Translations under genes and position numbers: made by a program
In this document: positions 11,574 through 23,087 of the stretch, piece after piece
Layout: each line of letters begins with the position of its first letter
Position numbering within the stretch: the first letter of the stretch is position 1
Assembly (NCBI RefSeq): GCF_043290135.1
Contig: NC_134702.1
Coordinates: 189,628,491 to 189,692,490 of the forward strand
Source of the DNA: Rhipicephalus microplus
Taxonomy: Eukaryota; Arthropoda; Arachnida; Ixodida; Ixodidae
DNA length: 64,000 nucleotides
Direction: 5' to 3'
The notes under the pieces: model-generated
The model's input: only the letters and a program-made list of their open reading frames with translations
Databases searched by the model: none
What the model was told of the DNA's origin: nothing

Positions 11574-14500
11574 GGGGGGGGGGTAAACAACAAGAGGGAA
11601 GGCAGGGAGGTTAACCAGGCACATGTCCGGTTTGCTACCCTACGCTGGGGGAATAGGAAGTGGGCATAAAGATGAGAGAGAGAGAGGAAAGAGAAGAGAA
11701 AGAGAGAAAAAAAGGAGGATTGTCAGCCAATCAGCTGGCGCGTATACAGCGGTGGCACTACACAAAAGTTAAAGTTGGTCACATAGGCCTGTAGTCCTCA
11801 AAAAGCACAAGACAGCTTTGATTGCTTTTTGAGCTGATGAAAGGCGATGACGGTGTTCTAGTAGCATCTGCACAGAGAGTGGCCGATCGTCCAATTGTCG
11901 CAATGCGTCCGAAAGCTTCTGTCTTTCAGAGGCAAACCGAGGGCAATGGTATATCAGATGGTCGATGTCCTCTTTGGTGCAGCAGACGTCGCATTCCGCA
12001 TTGTCGGTCAGTCCGATGAGGTTTCTATATGCTTTTGTGAAGGCAACCCCCAACCAAAGGCGACAAAGAAGTGAAGCTTCACGTCGACGAAGTCCGGATG
12101 GAGGTCGAAGTTCCAGTCGAGGGTTTATTTGGTATAGTCTCGTATGTCTTATGCTTGGGGTGTTCCACTCCTGCAGACTCAGACTACGTGCCAGGTGACG
12201 AAGTTGCTGTGCAGCGTCAGTCCTTGACAAAGGAATCGGAAGGGTGTGTTCTTCTTGGTGCGATGTGCGAGCCGCGTTGTCTGCGGAATCATTGCCACTG
12301 ATCCCACAATGACCAGGAAGCCACTGAAACTTGACCTCGTGGCCTGTTTGTGTGACGTGGTGAACGAACTTGACAACTTCAGAAGTTAATTGTTCATGGC
12401 AACCTCGTCGAAGGACGGACTGCATGCTTTGTAGGGCTGGTTTTGAGTCGGACAACACAGCCCATTTACTCGGTCTTTCGGATTTGATGTACTCTATGGC
12501 GCCACGCAAAGCCGCAAGTTCTGCCGCTGTCGACGTAGTGACGTGTGACAGCTTGATTCGCAGAGTGATTCTTCTAGCTGGAATCACCACCACACCACCA
12601 GAACCAGACGCTGTGGTTGAACCATCGGTGTATATGTGCACGTGGTTGTTGTACAATTCGTGCAGATGGCTCAAGCTCAATTGTTTTAGGGCTGATGAAG
12701 GCAAATTTGATTTTTTCTGTATACCTGGAATTGCAACACGTACTTGTGGAAGTGTCAGGCACCACGGAGGATACACCAGTTTCTCTGCCGGCGTAAAACC
12801 TGACGTAAACGACGCACGATGAGCACAGACAATTGCACTAAATTTCGTGCGGGGCCTCTCAGTAGCAAGGGTTGCCAAGTGGTGGGAAGGATTCCTTGCA
12901 TGTTGTCTGAGGTACGTACGCATCGTTTCAATGGTGATGTGCGTCATGATCGAGTAGTCCTGTGCAATGGCAATTGTTTCAGCTGTCGATGCGCAGCGGG
13001 GTAAACCAAGGCATATCCTAAGCGCTTGGGCTTGAATATTTTGGATTGTGCGCAGGTTCGTTTTGCACGTGTTAGATATAACAGGTAGGCTATACCGCAG
13101 GAATCCAGTAAATAATACCTTGTACAGCTTTAACATAGACTCGACAGACATTCCCCAACTTTTCCCAGCAAGAAACCTGAATAAGTGACAAACGGCAGTC
13201 AGCCGCTTTTTCACGTAGTTTACGTGGGGTGTCCAAGACAGGTTTCGGTCGATTACGACTCCCAAGAACCTGTGACTCCGGCTGTATGATACCAACTGCC
13301 CGTTAATTGATATGCCGTAAGCGGACATTGGTTTTCTGGTAAAGGCCACGACTGCACACTTCTCACTTGCGATTTCAAGCCCTTGTTTGCGTAAGTGGTA
13401 AGATGTCACTGATGCTGCCTTCTGAAGTCGAGCGCGAAGTTGAAGTCGAGTCACACCTGATGTCCACACACAGATGTCATCAGCATAAATGGAAAGTCGT
13501 ACACTGCTTGGTTGCTTGCCAACTAGTTCAATGAGTGTCAGGTTGAACAGCGTCGGGCTTAGCACTCCGCCTTGCGGGACTCCTCGGCTGCAGTAATACT
13601 CGTGTGTCGGGCCATTCTCCGTCTGCACGTGAAATGATCTATTCTGTAGGTAGCTCTGAACCCACGTATATATCCTGCCACCGAGTCCCACTCCTTCTAG
13701 TGCGCTGAGAATGGCTTCGTGGGTGACATTGTCGTAGGCCCCTTTAACGTCAAGGAACAGAGCAGCAGATAACCGTTTGCAGGCCTTCTGGTGTTCTACA
13801 TATGTCACCAAGTCAACTACATTGTCAATTGACGAGCGACCTCGTCTAAACCCCGACATGGCATCTGGATATATTTCGTAGAACTCTAAGTACCATTCGA
13901 GACGCGTTAAAGTCATCTTTTCCATAACTTTTCCCACACAGCTCGCGAGGGCAATCGGGCGGTAAGAGGAAAGGTCCAAAGGTGACTTGCAGGCTTTGAG
14001 AAGTGGAATCAGGCGACTTGACTTCCATTCCTATGGAACAATGCCAGTTTGCCAGGAGTCGTTGTACAGCTGCAAGAGTGCCTGCCGAGCTTGATCTCCT
14101 AGGTGACACAGAGCGCGGTAAGTGATGCCGTCAGGTCCTGGCGCTGAAGAACGTCTACACAAAGCAAGCGCAGCTTATAGTTCGTCCATTGAAAACGAAA
14201 TCTTCATTCGGGGATCACGTGAAGATAGAGAAAAATCGGGCGTCTTTGTCCCAGTTGAATTTGAGCCACAGGCAATCCTTCGACAGAAGGAATCTGCGAC
14301 ATCAATCTCTTCGCAGCGTAAGTGAAGTGCCAGAGATTTTAATGGGTGGCGCTGAGTAATGGTTGTACGAAGACCCCGGACAGTTCGCCAGATTAGTGAC
14401 AGAGGCTTTCTGGGATCCAAAGACTCGCAAAAAGATGCCCATCGTTGCTTGTCCAACTTGTCCATGTGACGCTGTATTTTCTTTTGTGTGCGTCTGGCCA

Positions 14501-14901
14501 CTCGCAGATCATCAAGTGACCTCGTGCGTCTATAACGTCGTTCTGCACGACGACGAATCGCTCGAAGTTTCTCGAGATCAATGTCCATATCAGTGCGAGA
14601 TGAGCTCACCGGAAGCGAACGCGTCGTTGACTGTAGGGCACTCTTTATTGCGTCCTCTAGGTTGAAAGGTGAGGTGCCAACATAGTCTTCCATGATTAAC
14701 TTGTATTTTTGCCCATCGGTGCACTGGACGGCTCTGGAGGACTTGAGACTTGGAAAGCCGTCAATCTTCAAGTATGTTGGGATGTGGTCACTACCCCTTG
14801 TTTCCAAATCCGAAAACCAGTGTACTCTGCGTGTGAACGAGCGTGAGACGAAAGTGAGGTCCAGGCAACTGCTATAGGCCGATCCGCGCAGATAAGTAGG
14901 G
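11574..14901 (-). pseudogene. R1/I-clade LINE, 5'-truncated: endonuclease end, RT, RNase H, zinc knuckle
   Basis: One minus-strand frame runs from about 14895 to 11769, broken only by stops at 14175-14177 and 14031-14033. It begins inside the C-terminal part of an APE endonuclease (GSDHIPTYL carries the SDH motif). RT follows with SSYRPIALAS, a DVKGAYDNV palm motif, GVPQGGVLSPTLFN and the SIYADDICVW active site. RNase H comes next, with TDGS, AAELAAL, SDSK and GNDSADNAAR supplying all four acidic residues. The end has a CDVCCTKEDIDHLIYHC knuckle. The 3' UTR contains a long purine/pyrimidine run and ends in a C run on the minus strand. A 10-bp TSD shows one retroposition event with 5' truncation. 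From 13979 to 11769 the protein is uninterrupted (736 codons), so this copy is fairly young. Confidence 0.93.
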
Positions 14902-14911
14902 CTGGGAATAA
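14902..14911. repeat. target-site duplication, right copy
   Basis: CTGGGAATAA, exact match to 11564-11573. Confidence 0.85.
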
Positions 14912-15943
14912 AACATTTGTTTGAACCATAAGCTTACTTGTCTGTTTCTTGCCATTTTACAGTGTAAATACAGCCACTTACAAATGGAAAATTCAAATTT
15001 TTAGCACTTAGCAATCAATTTATGCACATTTGTAGCGGTCATAAAGGACTTCTAAGCATTTTATTGTAAGGGTGAAGGCATCAGGTGAAATAAAATTTTG
15101 TTCTTCAATCCCATGCCACAGAGGCTTTTGATGTGTGTCGGTACAGCATGCATCACAGGCATGATGTGAACGAAACAATTGGCAGCTGAAGCATCAGGAA
15201 TAGTACTATATTGGTGGGTAATACCATGTGGGTTAATGCTAAAAGTTCGTGGAATAGAATAGGGACAGTGCAAAGTGATTTAGCCAGTTAGAACTCATGC
15301 TTTAGATTATAAATAAAACTCTCGTTTCTATACAACGTTATTCCCATGAGGGAAACGGAGCACGCTAGAGCTGTTGCCTCATAATGCTTTGTATGTGGAT
15401 GCTCCAGTAAAGGCGTGGGCGCACCGCCGATGTGAGACACGCGGAAATGCTAGCGACGCTCGAACAGAGGCTATAACTTCAATAAACTGTGTCTGATAAT
15501 ATATGTATGTACGAGAAATTGCTGTAACGTTGCGATAATCCGCCGGTTTTGTCGCACGCTTCCATCGTTAGACGTTCGCTAGACCCAAAGCACCCAAACG
15601 TTAGCACAACTGCGCCCCTCTGTCGTCATCCGTGCACAGTATGACAACGATATGCTTGAAGGGCGACCTTCAGGTCATAAAAACTTACACGGGTTATCGC
15701 ATGCGTCGTTCGTACCGTATGTCGTCTTCATTTACGTCGTAGACACGTCGGTTTCAAGTTTCAACTTGTTACATGCAAGATCGCACCGGCTCGCCCACGA
15801 ACGAATTATGTTTGCGGCTGCTAGACAGCGGTTAGGTGGGGCGCCGCTGCTTAAAATAAAGTGAGGAAATAAGGCTTACGTTCTCTGGGTTATGTGTCGC
15901 ATATTGCTTTCGTTTTCCTGCACTTAGATGGGGACGCAAAAGC
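14912..15943. other. unassigned sequence
   Basis: Short open frames only; no domain, RNA gene or clear repeat end recognised. Confidence 0.45.
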
Positions 15944-16050
15944 GCTCGCGCAAAGATTGAGGTCCGGTAACGAGCATCCCGAAGCCATCCACCACGGTGC
16001 TTCTCACAACCAGAATGTTGCTTCGAGACGTTAAATCAGTGGATTGCTCG
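15944..16050 (+). mobile_element. diverged 3' part of a Ruka-like SINE
   Basis: Traces of the family body are visible in order: ggtccggtaacgagcatcc, ccaccacggtgcttctcaca and cttcgagacgttaaa. No tRNA head is left. Confidence 0.45.
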
Positions 16051-16244
16051 ATCCACGCGTTAGAAACTAGAACAATGAGAGGGACGCACACACACGAGTG
16101 CACCACAACGGTCGTGCGTCGTCTGCTATGGGGGTAAGTGGTGGCGGCATCTGGCGGTACCTCCGGTCCCTACACGCCAATTTTTAGCTCCATACACCTC
16201 CATAGGGATGGCGCCGGTGAGAAGTTCGTAAGTTTATAGAGGAG

Positions 16245-16872
<628 letters not shown>

Positions 16873-16882
16873 GACCTGAACC

Positions 16883-16929
16883 ATGGCTGCCAGTACATCA
16901 TCAACGGAGCGTTTGTCGCGGAGATATCC
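16883..16929 (+). pseudogene. amino-terminal end of the PLE first ORF, cut by a LINE
   Basis: ATG at 16883 (aaccATGG context) begins a short open segment encoding [15 protein letters not shown]. It ends where the AT-rich 3' end of the CR1 LINE starts. On the far side of the LINE, at 21463, the codons continue in the same phase into FYPTKCAVIGDS. The split is best explained by insertion into a pre-existing reading frame. Confidence 0.65.
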
Positions 16930-17159
16930 AAATTATTTATTTTATTTATTGAAAATACCTTACAGGCCAGAAGGCATTGAGTAAGGGGGGTTACAGTGAA
17001 AAATCGCATGTAAATTTCAAAATAAATACGGTACAATGTCGGTTAGTAAAAACAAAAAAAAATTAACAAAGCAATAAGTCAGCAATACGTAAACATGGCG
17101 ATGAAGTATATAAGAACACTCCGTAACATAAAAACCCTCGGAAAAGAAGTAAAAGAACG

Positions 17160-19951
17160 TCAAGATGAAATATTAAGGAAATGCGTCTGAACTTTTTGCC
17201 GAAACGTGTTGGGGTTGCTATCAGAGGCGATATCGTCGGGAAGATCATTCCACATGCGGATGGCTTGTGGTAGTGCGGATGTGTTGAACGCGTTCGTGTT
17301 TCCAAAAATGCGAGTGAAGCTGAGATGGTTATGTAATCTGCGTGACGTGTAGAGCGGGCGTTGAAGGTGCAACGACGATGTTTTGTTACTGTAGACGTAC
17401 TTATGAAATAGGCATAACAAGGACACGTGACGACGAACATTTAATGCTTGGAGGGAATGATGAAGTTTAAGCTGAGTCACACTGGAATTGATGTCATAGT
17501 TTCTAGAAATGTAACGGGTGGCTCTGTTCTGGATTGTTTCCAGCATGTTAATTTGATACTGAGCGGAAGGGGACCAAACAGATGAGGCATATTCAAGTTG
17601 CGGGCGGACGAAAGTTAGGTATGACATTTTGCGAATGTTAGTGGGACAACGACGAAGGTTTCGGCGTAAATACCCCAATGTTTTGGAGGCTTTTGCACAA
17701 ACGTTAGTGATGTGATCAAACCAGGAAAGCCCTGGTGTAAGGTGGATGCCAAGATACTTGTAAGAAGTCGCCGTGGAGAGCCTGTCACATTGCATATGGT
17801 AAGTGAAGTTAGATATGACCTGTTTACGTCCAAAAGAAACAACTTTACACTTATTAGTATTCAACCTCATAAGCCAAGTGCTGCACCAGTTAGAAATAGT
17901 GTTCAGATCATCTTGAAGGAGGGAGTGATCGTTAGGACAGTTTATAGCTCTGTAGAGCATGCAGTCATCAGCGAAGATTCTGATATGCGATGATATGTTA
18001 GTTGGGAGGTCGTTGATGTAGATAAGAAAAAGTAATGGCCAAGAACGCTCCCCTGTGGGACGCCAGAAGAGACATACGAAGAGGGAGAGGAAGAATTATT
18101 AACGATTGTGAACTGCTTGCGAAGTGACAGAAAATTGCGTAGCCAAGATAAAGTGAGGGAGTCTAATCGGAGGGCAGATAATTTTGAAATAAGGCGACAA
18201 TGGGCGACACGATCGAATGCTTTGGCGAAATCAAGAAATATGCAATCAGTCTGTAGGCCATTATTTATGTTGTAATGAATGTCTGTAGTGAATTCTAGTA
18301 ACTGTGTTTCGCATGACATGCCCTTTCTGAATCCGTGCTGGTTTGAAAAGAAGAATTTGTTAGTCTCGAGGTGACTGTATACGTGGGAGGCGATTATGTG
18401 TTCGAGGAGTTTGCAACATATGCATGTGAGCGAGATTGGGCGATAATTTTTAGGGGAGTTCTTATCTCCGGATTTAAAAATGGGTACTACTTTGGCTATT
18501 TTCCAGTCGTCTGGAAGTTTTCCAGACGATAGCGACTGTCGAAAAATGTGGTATAATGTAATGCTAGATATGGAAACAGTATTTTTAATTACCTTAGAGT
18601 TGATATCATCTATACCAGCTGATGAGGATGCCTTAATCTGTTTAATTCGACACGCGATACCCTCCACCGTGATTTCAATAGGCTGCATGTATTGGAAGTT
18701 GTAATCAGGGATATGTGGTACGTCAGAAGAATCTTCTTGGCTAAATACAGATGAAAAAAAGGTATTAAAAGTAGTGGAGCACTCGTAGTCTGAAAGCGGA
18801 ATGTTGTTTTCATTAAGTAATGACAACTGGTTGGAACCGTGGTCAGGGGATATGAGGCGCCAGAATTTCTTTGGATTATTTTGCAGAAGAGAAGGTAGGT
18901 CGTTGTGAAAATATTTTTCTTTGGCGTTGCATATTGCTTTACAGTAGTCAGTCAAGTACTGCTTGTATTTTTCCCAAGCGGATGGCGTAGCACTGCGTTT
19001 GGCATTGCAGTACAGGCGTTTTTTCTTGTTTCTTTGCTTACGGAGGGATTTAGTGAACCAGGGATTAGATAGATCATTAGAAACAGTGATAACAGGGATA
19101 TATTGGTTTATCAATGAAGACATCTTGTCTCTAAAAAGCACCCAGTTTTCATTTACAGACCTGTTGTAGAATGACGGAAAGAGGACATTGCTAAAAAATT
19201 CTTCGAGCTGTGCACTTATTTTGTCAAACTCTGCTTTGCTGTAGTCCCGAATTTTCTTTTTGGATATTCCTGCAAATGGTACAGGTAAGTCCAACGTTAC
19301 CTCGATTAAATTGTGATCACTGAAGCCCTTTAGGCAAGAGACTGTCCTCACTGAATCAGGAGCATTAGTTAGTAATAGGTCTAACGTATTTAAACCACGG
19401 GTTGGTTGATCAATGACTTGCGAGAGGTTAAAGTCCAAGACTAAGTTAATGAATTCTGTGGAAAGGCAGCATGGTGATGAGAAGTTTGTCCAATCAATCA
19501 GCGGGAGGTTGAAGTCACCGAATAGGTAAACTACACCAGTAGGGCAAAGATCTTTGGCATTTTTGATGCTATGACGAAGATCACGTACAAATGTGTTATT
19601 ATAATCAGGCGGACGGTAACAATTGCCAACCAGAATTTTAGCGTGTTTAGTCACACACATTATCCAAATTATTTCAATGGGTGAGTCAAGATTCAGTACA
19701 TACGAAGAGATTGTATTTTTTACACCAAGAAGTACACCACCACCTCTCCTGTCGACGCGATCTTTGCGGTATATGTTATATCTTTCACTGCCAGCAAGAA
19801 CTTCGTTATTTGTGATTGCAGGGTATAGCCAAGTTTCCGTGAGCACGAGTATATCTGAATTGTTGTCTTCCAGAAAAGAACAGATTGTATCGCGCTTGGG
19901 TATTATGCTTCTAATGTTAGTAAATGATATCAGAAAAGAAGGGGTCGCCAA
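17160..19951 (-). pseudogene. CR1 LINE ORF2: APE endonuclease and reverse transcriptase, one frameshift
   Basis: Starts at ATG 19951. The endonuclease shows TNIRSIIPKRD, the catalytic glutamate in LTETWL, GDFNLPLIDW and SDHNLIEV. RT follows with WKIAKVVPIFKSGD, NYRPISLTC, FLDFAKAFDRVAH and SGVPQGSVLG. One base is missing near 18037-18040, shifting the frame just after this motif. The next frame (to 17160) resumes with the active site FADDCMLYR near 17970, then the thumb and the usual CR1 carboxyl end (LEYASSVWSP, NRATRYISRNYD, RMWNDLPDDI). All recognised catalytic residues are kept. This is the replication enzyme: the endonuclease nicks the target and the RT copies the RNA at the nick. Confidence 0.93.
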
Positions 19952-20002
19952 ATGTGATTTAGGTTTCTGGTGGTGTTTAGGTGGACATGTTTTGGTTGCG
20001 AG

Positions 20003-21442
20003 CTATCTTTCCGATAGAATAACGGTTTTGCTGGCATGATCAAGTATGTAGGTTTTGCCATCCATGCGTAGCCTGTCAACTGAGAGCTTAAACGGTTTTC
20101 TTTGCGTTTTAGCGAATTCAATTAGGCTTTTTCGTGCCTGTCGCGTAGCTAGAGAAAAATCTTCTCCGATAGAATATTTGGACCCTTTTAGTTTTGGAGC
20201 TGACGCAAGAATTTGCTGCTTATCTTTAAAGAAAGTCAGTTTGGCTATTATAGGTCTCTGTTTGCTGTCTCTGAATTTCCCCAGCCTGTGCACACGCTCG
20301 AATTGTGCGCCAGTCAAAGAAATGTTGAATTTTTCGGAGCAGAATTCGATTATTCTTTTTTCAGATGCTGCCCATCCCTCCTTAGGGTCATCTTCTATTC
20401 CAAAAAAAAGCAAGTTAGACCGCCTCTGTCTGTTTTCGGTATCGTTACACCTGGACGTAATCTCGGTCAAATGATCCGAAATTTGGTGCAGGGAGTTATT
20501 AGGCGTACCGGTACCAGTTGCCGAACGTGACGCGACAGATGATTCAAGCGCTAAAATGCGTTCAGTCAAACGAGCCACTTCGTTCGTAGAAGCCGTCAGT
20601 TTTTCAATGGTCTCGCTTAATTGCGCTGACAAGGCTGCATGCCCTTCCTCTAATTTCTGTATGGTTAACATAGCTGCGGCGAAAGCCTCAGACTCGATCT
20701 TGCTCATAGGCCCTGGGTTCGATTCAATATCACCCGACAGCATGAGCAGCACATCAAAGATTACCAGACAGAAACGAGATATTCGTGACAAAGATCGTTT
20801 CAAAGCATCACACCATTCGGCTGGGCACGACACCGCAATCAAACAGTAATTGCTACTCCTAACACAGACGGCGTATTTGTAGTCACTGACCTGCAAATTG
20901 AGCGGTTGAAACACATGCATCTCTGGTGCGGTGCCGTGCCCGAGGTGATCTGCTGGTGATTCCCTTAAATATGCTGAGCCGGTTCCGTCAGGCGTAGTCG
21001 TCGATGCCCCTAGCGGCCAGATGTGCGTCCAGATTTGCTTGTTCGGCGTCGGCATGAAAAATGCAGACGCAGGCCAAGCCGGTGAAGTGCCATCGGGGAC
21101 CAGTGCGCACGTGCCAGCAAGGTAGGAGCAGACAGCCCAGGTAATCGTGGCCTGCAAATTGAGCGGTTGAAACACATGCATCTCTGGTGCGGTGCCGTGC
21201 CCGAGGTGATCTGCTGGTGATTCCCTTAAATATGCTGAGCCGGTTCCGTCAGGCGTAGTCGTCGATGCCCCTAGCGGCCAGATGTGCGTCCAGATTTGCT
21301 TGTTCAGCGTCGGCATGAAAAATGCAGACGCAGGCCAAGCCGGTGAAGTGCCATCGGGGACCAGTGCGCACGTGCCAGCAAGGTAGGAGCAGACAGCCCA
21401 GGTAATCGTGGCCTGCAAATTGAGCGGTTGAAACACATGCAT
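20003..21442 (-). CDS. CR1 LINE ORF1 protein with 2A motif and L1-type RNA-binding module
   Basis: The minus-strand frame is open from ATG 21442 to the stop at 20003-20005. ATGs also occur at 21181 and 20920, one per upstream repeat. From the nearest ATG a 71-residue leader ends in FDVLLMLSGDIESNPGP, a canonical 2A ribosome-skipping sequence (GP codons at 20708-20713). MSK follows at once, so the downstream product of about 235 residues could arise by skipping or by initiation at this ATG. It contains a coiled coil (KLEEGHAALSAQL ...), an RRM-like part (RRSNLLFFGIEDD, HRLGKF, RPIIAKL) and a C-terminal domain (YSIGEDFS, ARKSLIEFA). Such proteins bind element RNA and form trimers. No stops or frameshifts were seen. 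Confidence 0.88.
   Translation of the reverse strand: MHVFQPLNLQATITWAVCSYLAGTCALVPDGTSPAWPASAFFMPTLNKQIWTHIWPLGASTTTPDGTGSAYLRESPADHLGHGTAPEMHVFQPLNLQATITWAVCSYLAGTCALVPDGTSPAWPASAFFMPTPNKQIWTHIWPLGASTTTPDGTGSAYLRESPADHLGHGTAPEMHVFQPLNLQVSDYKYAVCVRSSNYCLIAVSCPAEWCDALKRSLSRISRFCLVIFDVLLMLSGDIESNPGPMSKIESEAFAAAMLTIQKLEEGHAALSAQLSETIEKLTASTNEVARLTERILALESSVASRSATGTGTPNNSLHQISDHLTEITSRCNDTENRQRRSNLLFFGIEDDPKEGWAASEKRIIEFCSEKFNISLTGAQFERVHRLGKFRDSKQRPIIAKLTFFKDKQQILASAPKLKGSKYSIGEDFSLATRQARKSLIEFAKTQRKPFKLSVDRLRMDGKTYILDHASKTVILSER
20708..20760 (-). other. 2A-like ribosome-skipping peptide coding site
   Basis: Encodes DVLLMLSGDIESNPGP, matching the 2A consensus D-(V/I)-E-x-N-P-G-P with the usual upstream leucine-rich stretch. 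It is in frame with both the leader and ORF1. 2A sequences are known near the start of ORFs in some trypanosome and animal APE-type LINEs; function here is inferred. Confidence 0.85.
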
Positions 21443-21462
21443 CTCTGGTGCGGTGCCGTGCC
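20890..21462 (-). repeat. 261-bp tandem monomers at the LINE 5' end (2.2 copies)
   Basis: Repeat starts fall at 20890, 21151 and 21412, a period of exactly 261 bases (87 codons). The two full units differ at very few sites, for example cttgttcggc against cttgttcagc. Each unit has an ATG and stays open in the ORF1 frame. By analogy with tandem 5' monomers of mouse L1, they are likely promoter units. Confidence 0.9.
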
Positions 21463-22949
21463 CCTTTTACCCTACGAAGTGTGCCGTCATCGGGGACTCA
21501 ATCATGCGGTACGTCCACACGCACTTCAGCCCGAACGACTCATCGACGCCGTGCTTCATTTCCTATGGTGGTGCTATGTTTTCGGAAATTTCGGCGCTAC
21601 TTGAGTACCTACCTTACCGGGTGGACACATTGTTTCTGCATGTGGGCACGACGGACATCCTGAAGACGAGCTCTTCAAGATCACTGGATTCGTTGAGGGA
21701 GGCATTGAAGCGAATGAGGCAGATGCGCCCGAACATCAAGCCACTGCATCTTAGTCTCCCACTACCTCGCGCACCCAATCGCCGACGGCGGGACTCGAAC
21801 TGGCGATCAATGTATCGGTTTAATATGGAGGTACAGCGATTCAGCAGAGAGGCCCGCCGTCTCTGCCACTACGGGTTGTTGGGAGCAGGCGTCTATTACG
21901 TCGAACATGGTTTCTCAACACTCCCGCTGCGCTGCTTCCTGGCTGCTGACGGCTTACATGCAAGCTTCGAGGGAGTCGCGCTGCTGGCACAGCAAATGAG
22001 GGTGCAGCTGCGATGGACGTCGGCGGCATGGAGATCGGCGGCAATCGCTTGCACGGACAACTCCAGTGCCAAGCCCCCTAAAGAACAAGGAGCCGAGCGA
22101 CACACAGAGCCGTCCAGGGCACCAGCAGTGACGATGTCGCCACTACCACCAGCGAGGCCAACGAGCCAGCGAGTCCCAACAGTGAGTCAGAGATCGGCGG
22201 CAACGGCTTGCACGGCAAACTCCAGGGCCAAACCTACTCAACAACAGGGAGCAGAGGGACACAAAGAGCCATCCAGGGTCCCAGCAGTGACGACGTCGCC
22301 ACTCCAACCAGCGAGGCCTTACAACACCAGGCGGACGAATGCGGCGAAGACCAAGGCCGCGGATTCCAAATGACACGGGGAAACAAAAGGTACGGGCAGT
22401 CTTAAACACGCATGGTCCCACTCATTTCTATCGATTAGGAAAATCGTTGAAAAGCGGGTGCAATACGAAAAACACGCGGAACAACTAACCAAGTATCTAT
22501 CTTACGACATTGCACCTAAGGGCCTCCGCCTAGCCTGCAACCCCTCAATGTCTACACTAACTGAAGCAGAAAGGGGGAAGTGGGAAAAAATATTACTAGA
22601 AGCGACCTTGCAACTGACTCGGGTCATCGCGGACCATAGTGAGCGTAAGGCCGCCGATTACAGTGTCACGGAGGCCACGCAGAAATTGGTATCTAATCTC
22701 GGAGAGCATGAGGCAAGAGAACTGGAAAGATATGAACTAAAGAAGAGAGGCGAAATTTCAGTAGTAAAAGATAGAAAATTCGAACGGGACTGCAGTAGCT
22801 CCACTGCTCTGCAACAGGAAAATAGGAATGAGGCCATACAAGAACGCCAGAGATCACCCGTACCACAACCTAACTTTGAGGAGAAAAAAATTGCCCGCAG
22901 CTTCCCTCGGGGGAACACTGAGGAGGATGCGGAGCATATAATTGGTTAA
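21463..22949 (+). pseudogene. SGNH/GDSL-esterase-like domain joined to a PLE amino-terminal helical region
   Basis: Residues right after the LINE junction form SGNH block I (CAVIGDSIMRYV). Next come GGAMFSEISALLEYL, the block III position HVGTTDIL (the usual Asn replaced by Thr) and a block V DGLHASFEG with the Asp-His pair. A proline-rich tail with two similar repeats (SAA/TACT-N-S-AKP) follows. A TGA at 22371-22373 is in the same frame as the next region, 22374-22949 (RKIVEKRVQYEKHAEQL, then KGLRLACNPSMSTL and a charged helical stretch), which resembles the segment ahead of RT in PLEs. One long ORF with a later stop is therefore likely. SGNH domains occur in ORF1 of CR1 elements and in giant rotifer Athena PLEs. 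Catalysis here is uncertain because of the altered block III. Confidence 0.72.
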
Positions 22950-23087
22950 CGGGGTGTTAAAGTGCGACTTACTTGGGTCGATGGCTAAATTGGTTAACGT
23001 GGTTGTGAAATGGGGTGTTAAATTGCGACTTACTTGGGTCGATGGCTAAATTGGTTAACGTGGTTGTAGGAGGGGGTGTTAAATGAG
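22940..23087. repeat. 61-bp tandem repeat (about 2.2 units)
   Basis: Units beginning ggggtgttaaa lie at 22951, 23012 and 23073 and share gcgacttacttgggtcgatg and ctaaattggttaacgtgg. They follow immediately after the helical ORF stop. Confidence 0.85.

Larger units (their letters stand above)
16930..21462 (-). mobile_element. CR1-superfamily LINE, nearly full length
   Basis: On the minus strand the element has 261-bp tandem monomers, ORF1 (to 20003), ORF2 (19951-17160, one frameshift) and a short 3' UTR ending in an AT-rich ttattttatttatt-type tail (plus-strand sense). No RNase H domain follows the RT. ORF1 has a coiled coil and an RRM/C-terminal module like L1 ORF1p. The two monomers differ at very few sites and the coding regions carry one frameshift, so this insertion is young. 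It interrupts the PLE without an obvious TSD, which is common in the CR1 group. Confidence 0.93.

Noticed and set aside
11822..13004. Several open frames on the plus strand across the LINE, e.g. 12370-12822
   Set aside because: They are antisense to an unambiguous RT/RNase H coding region on the minus strand.
20003..21442. Reading the 479-codon frame as one repeated-domain protein
   Set aside because: The repeated part coincides with 261-bp promoter-like monomers and a 2A site precedes the recognisable ORF1 core, so the long form is probably not the functional protein.
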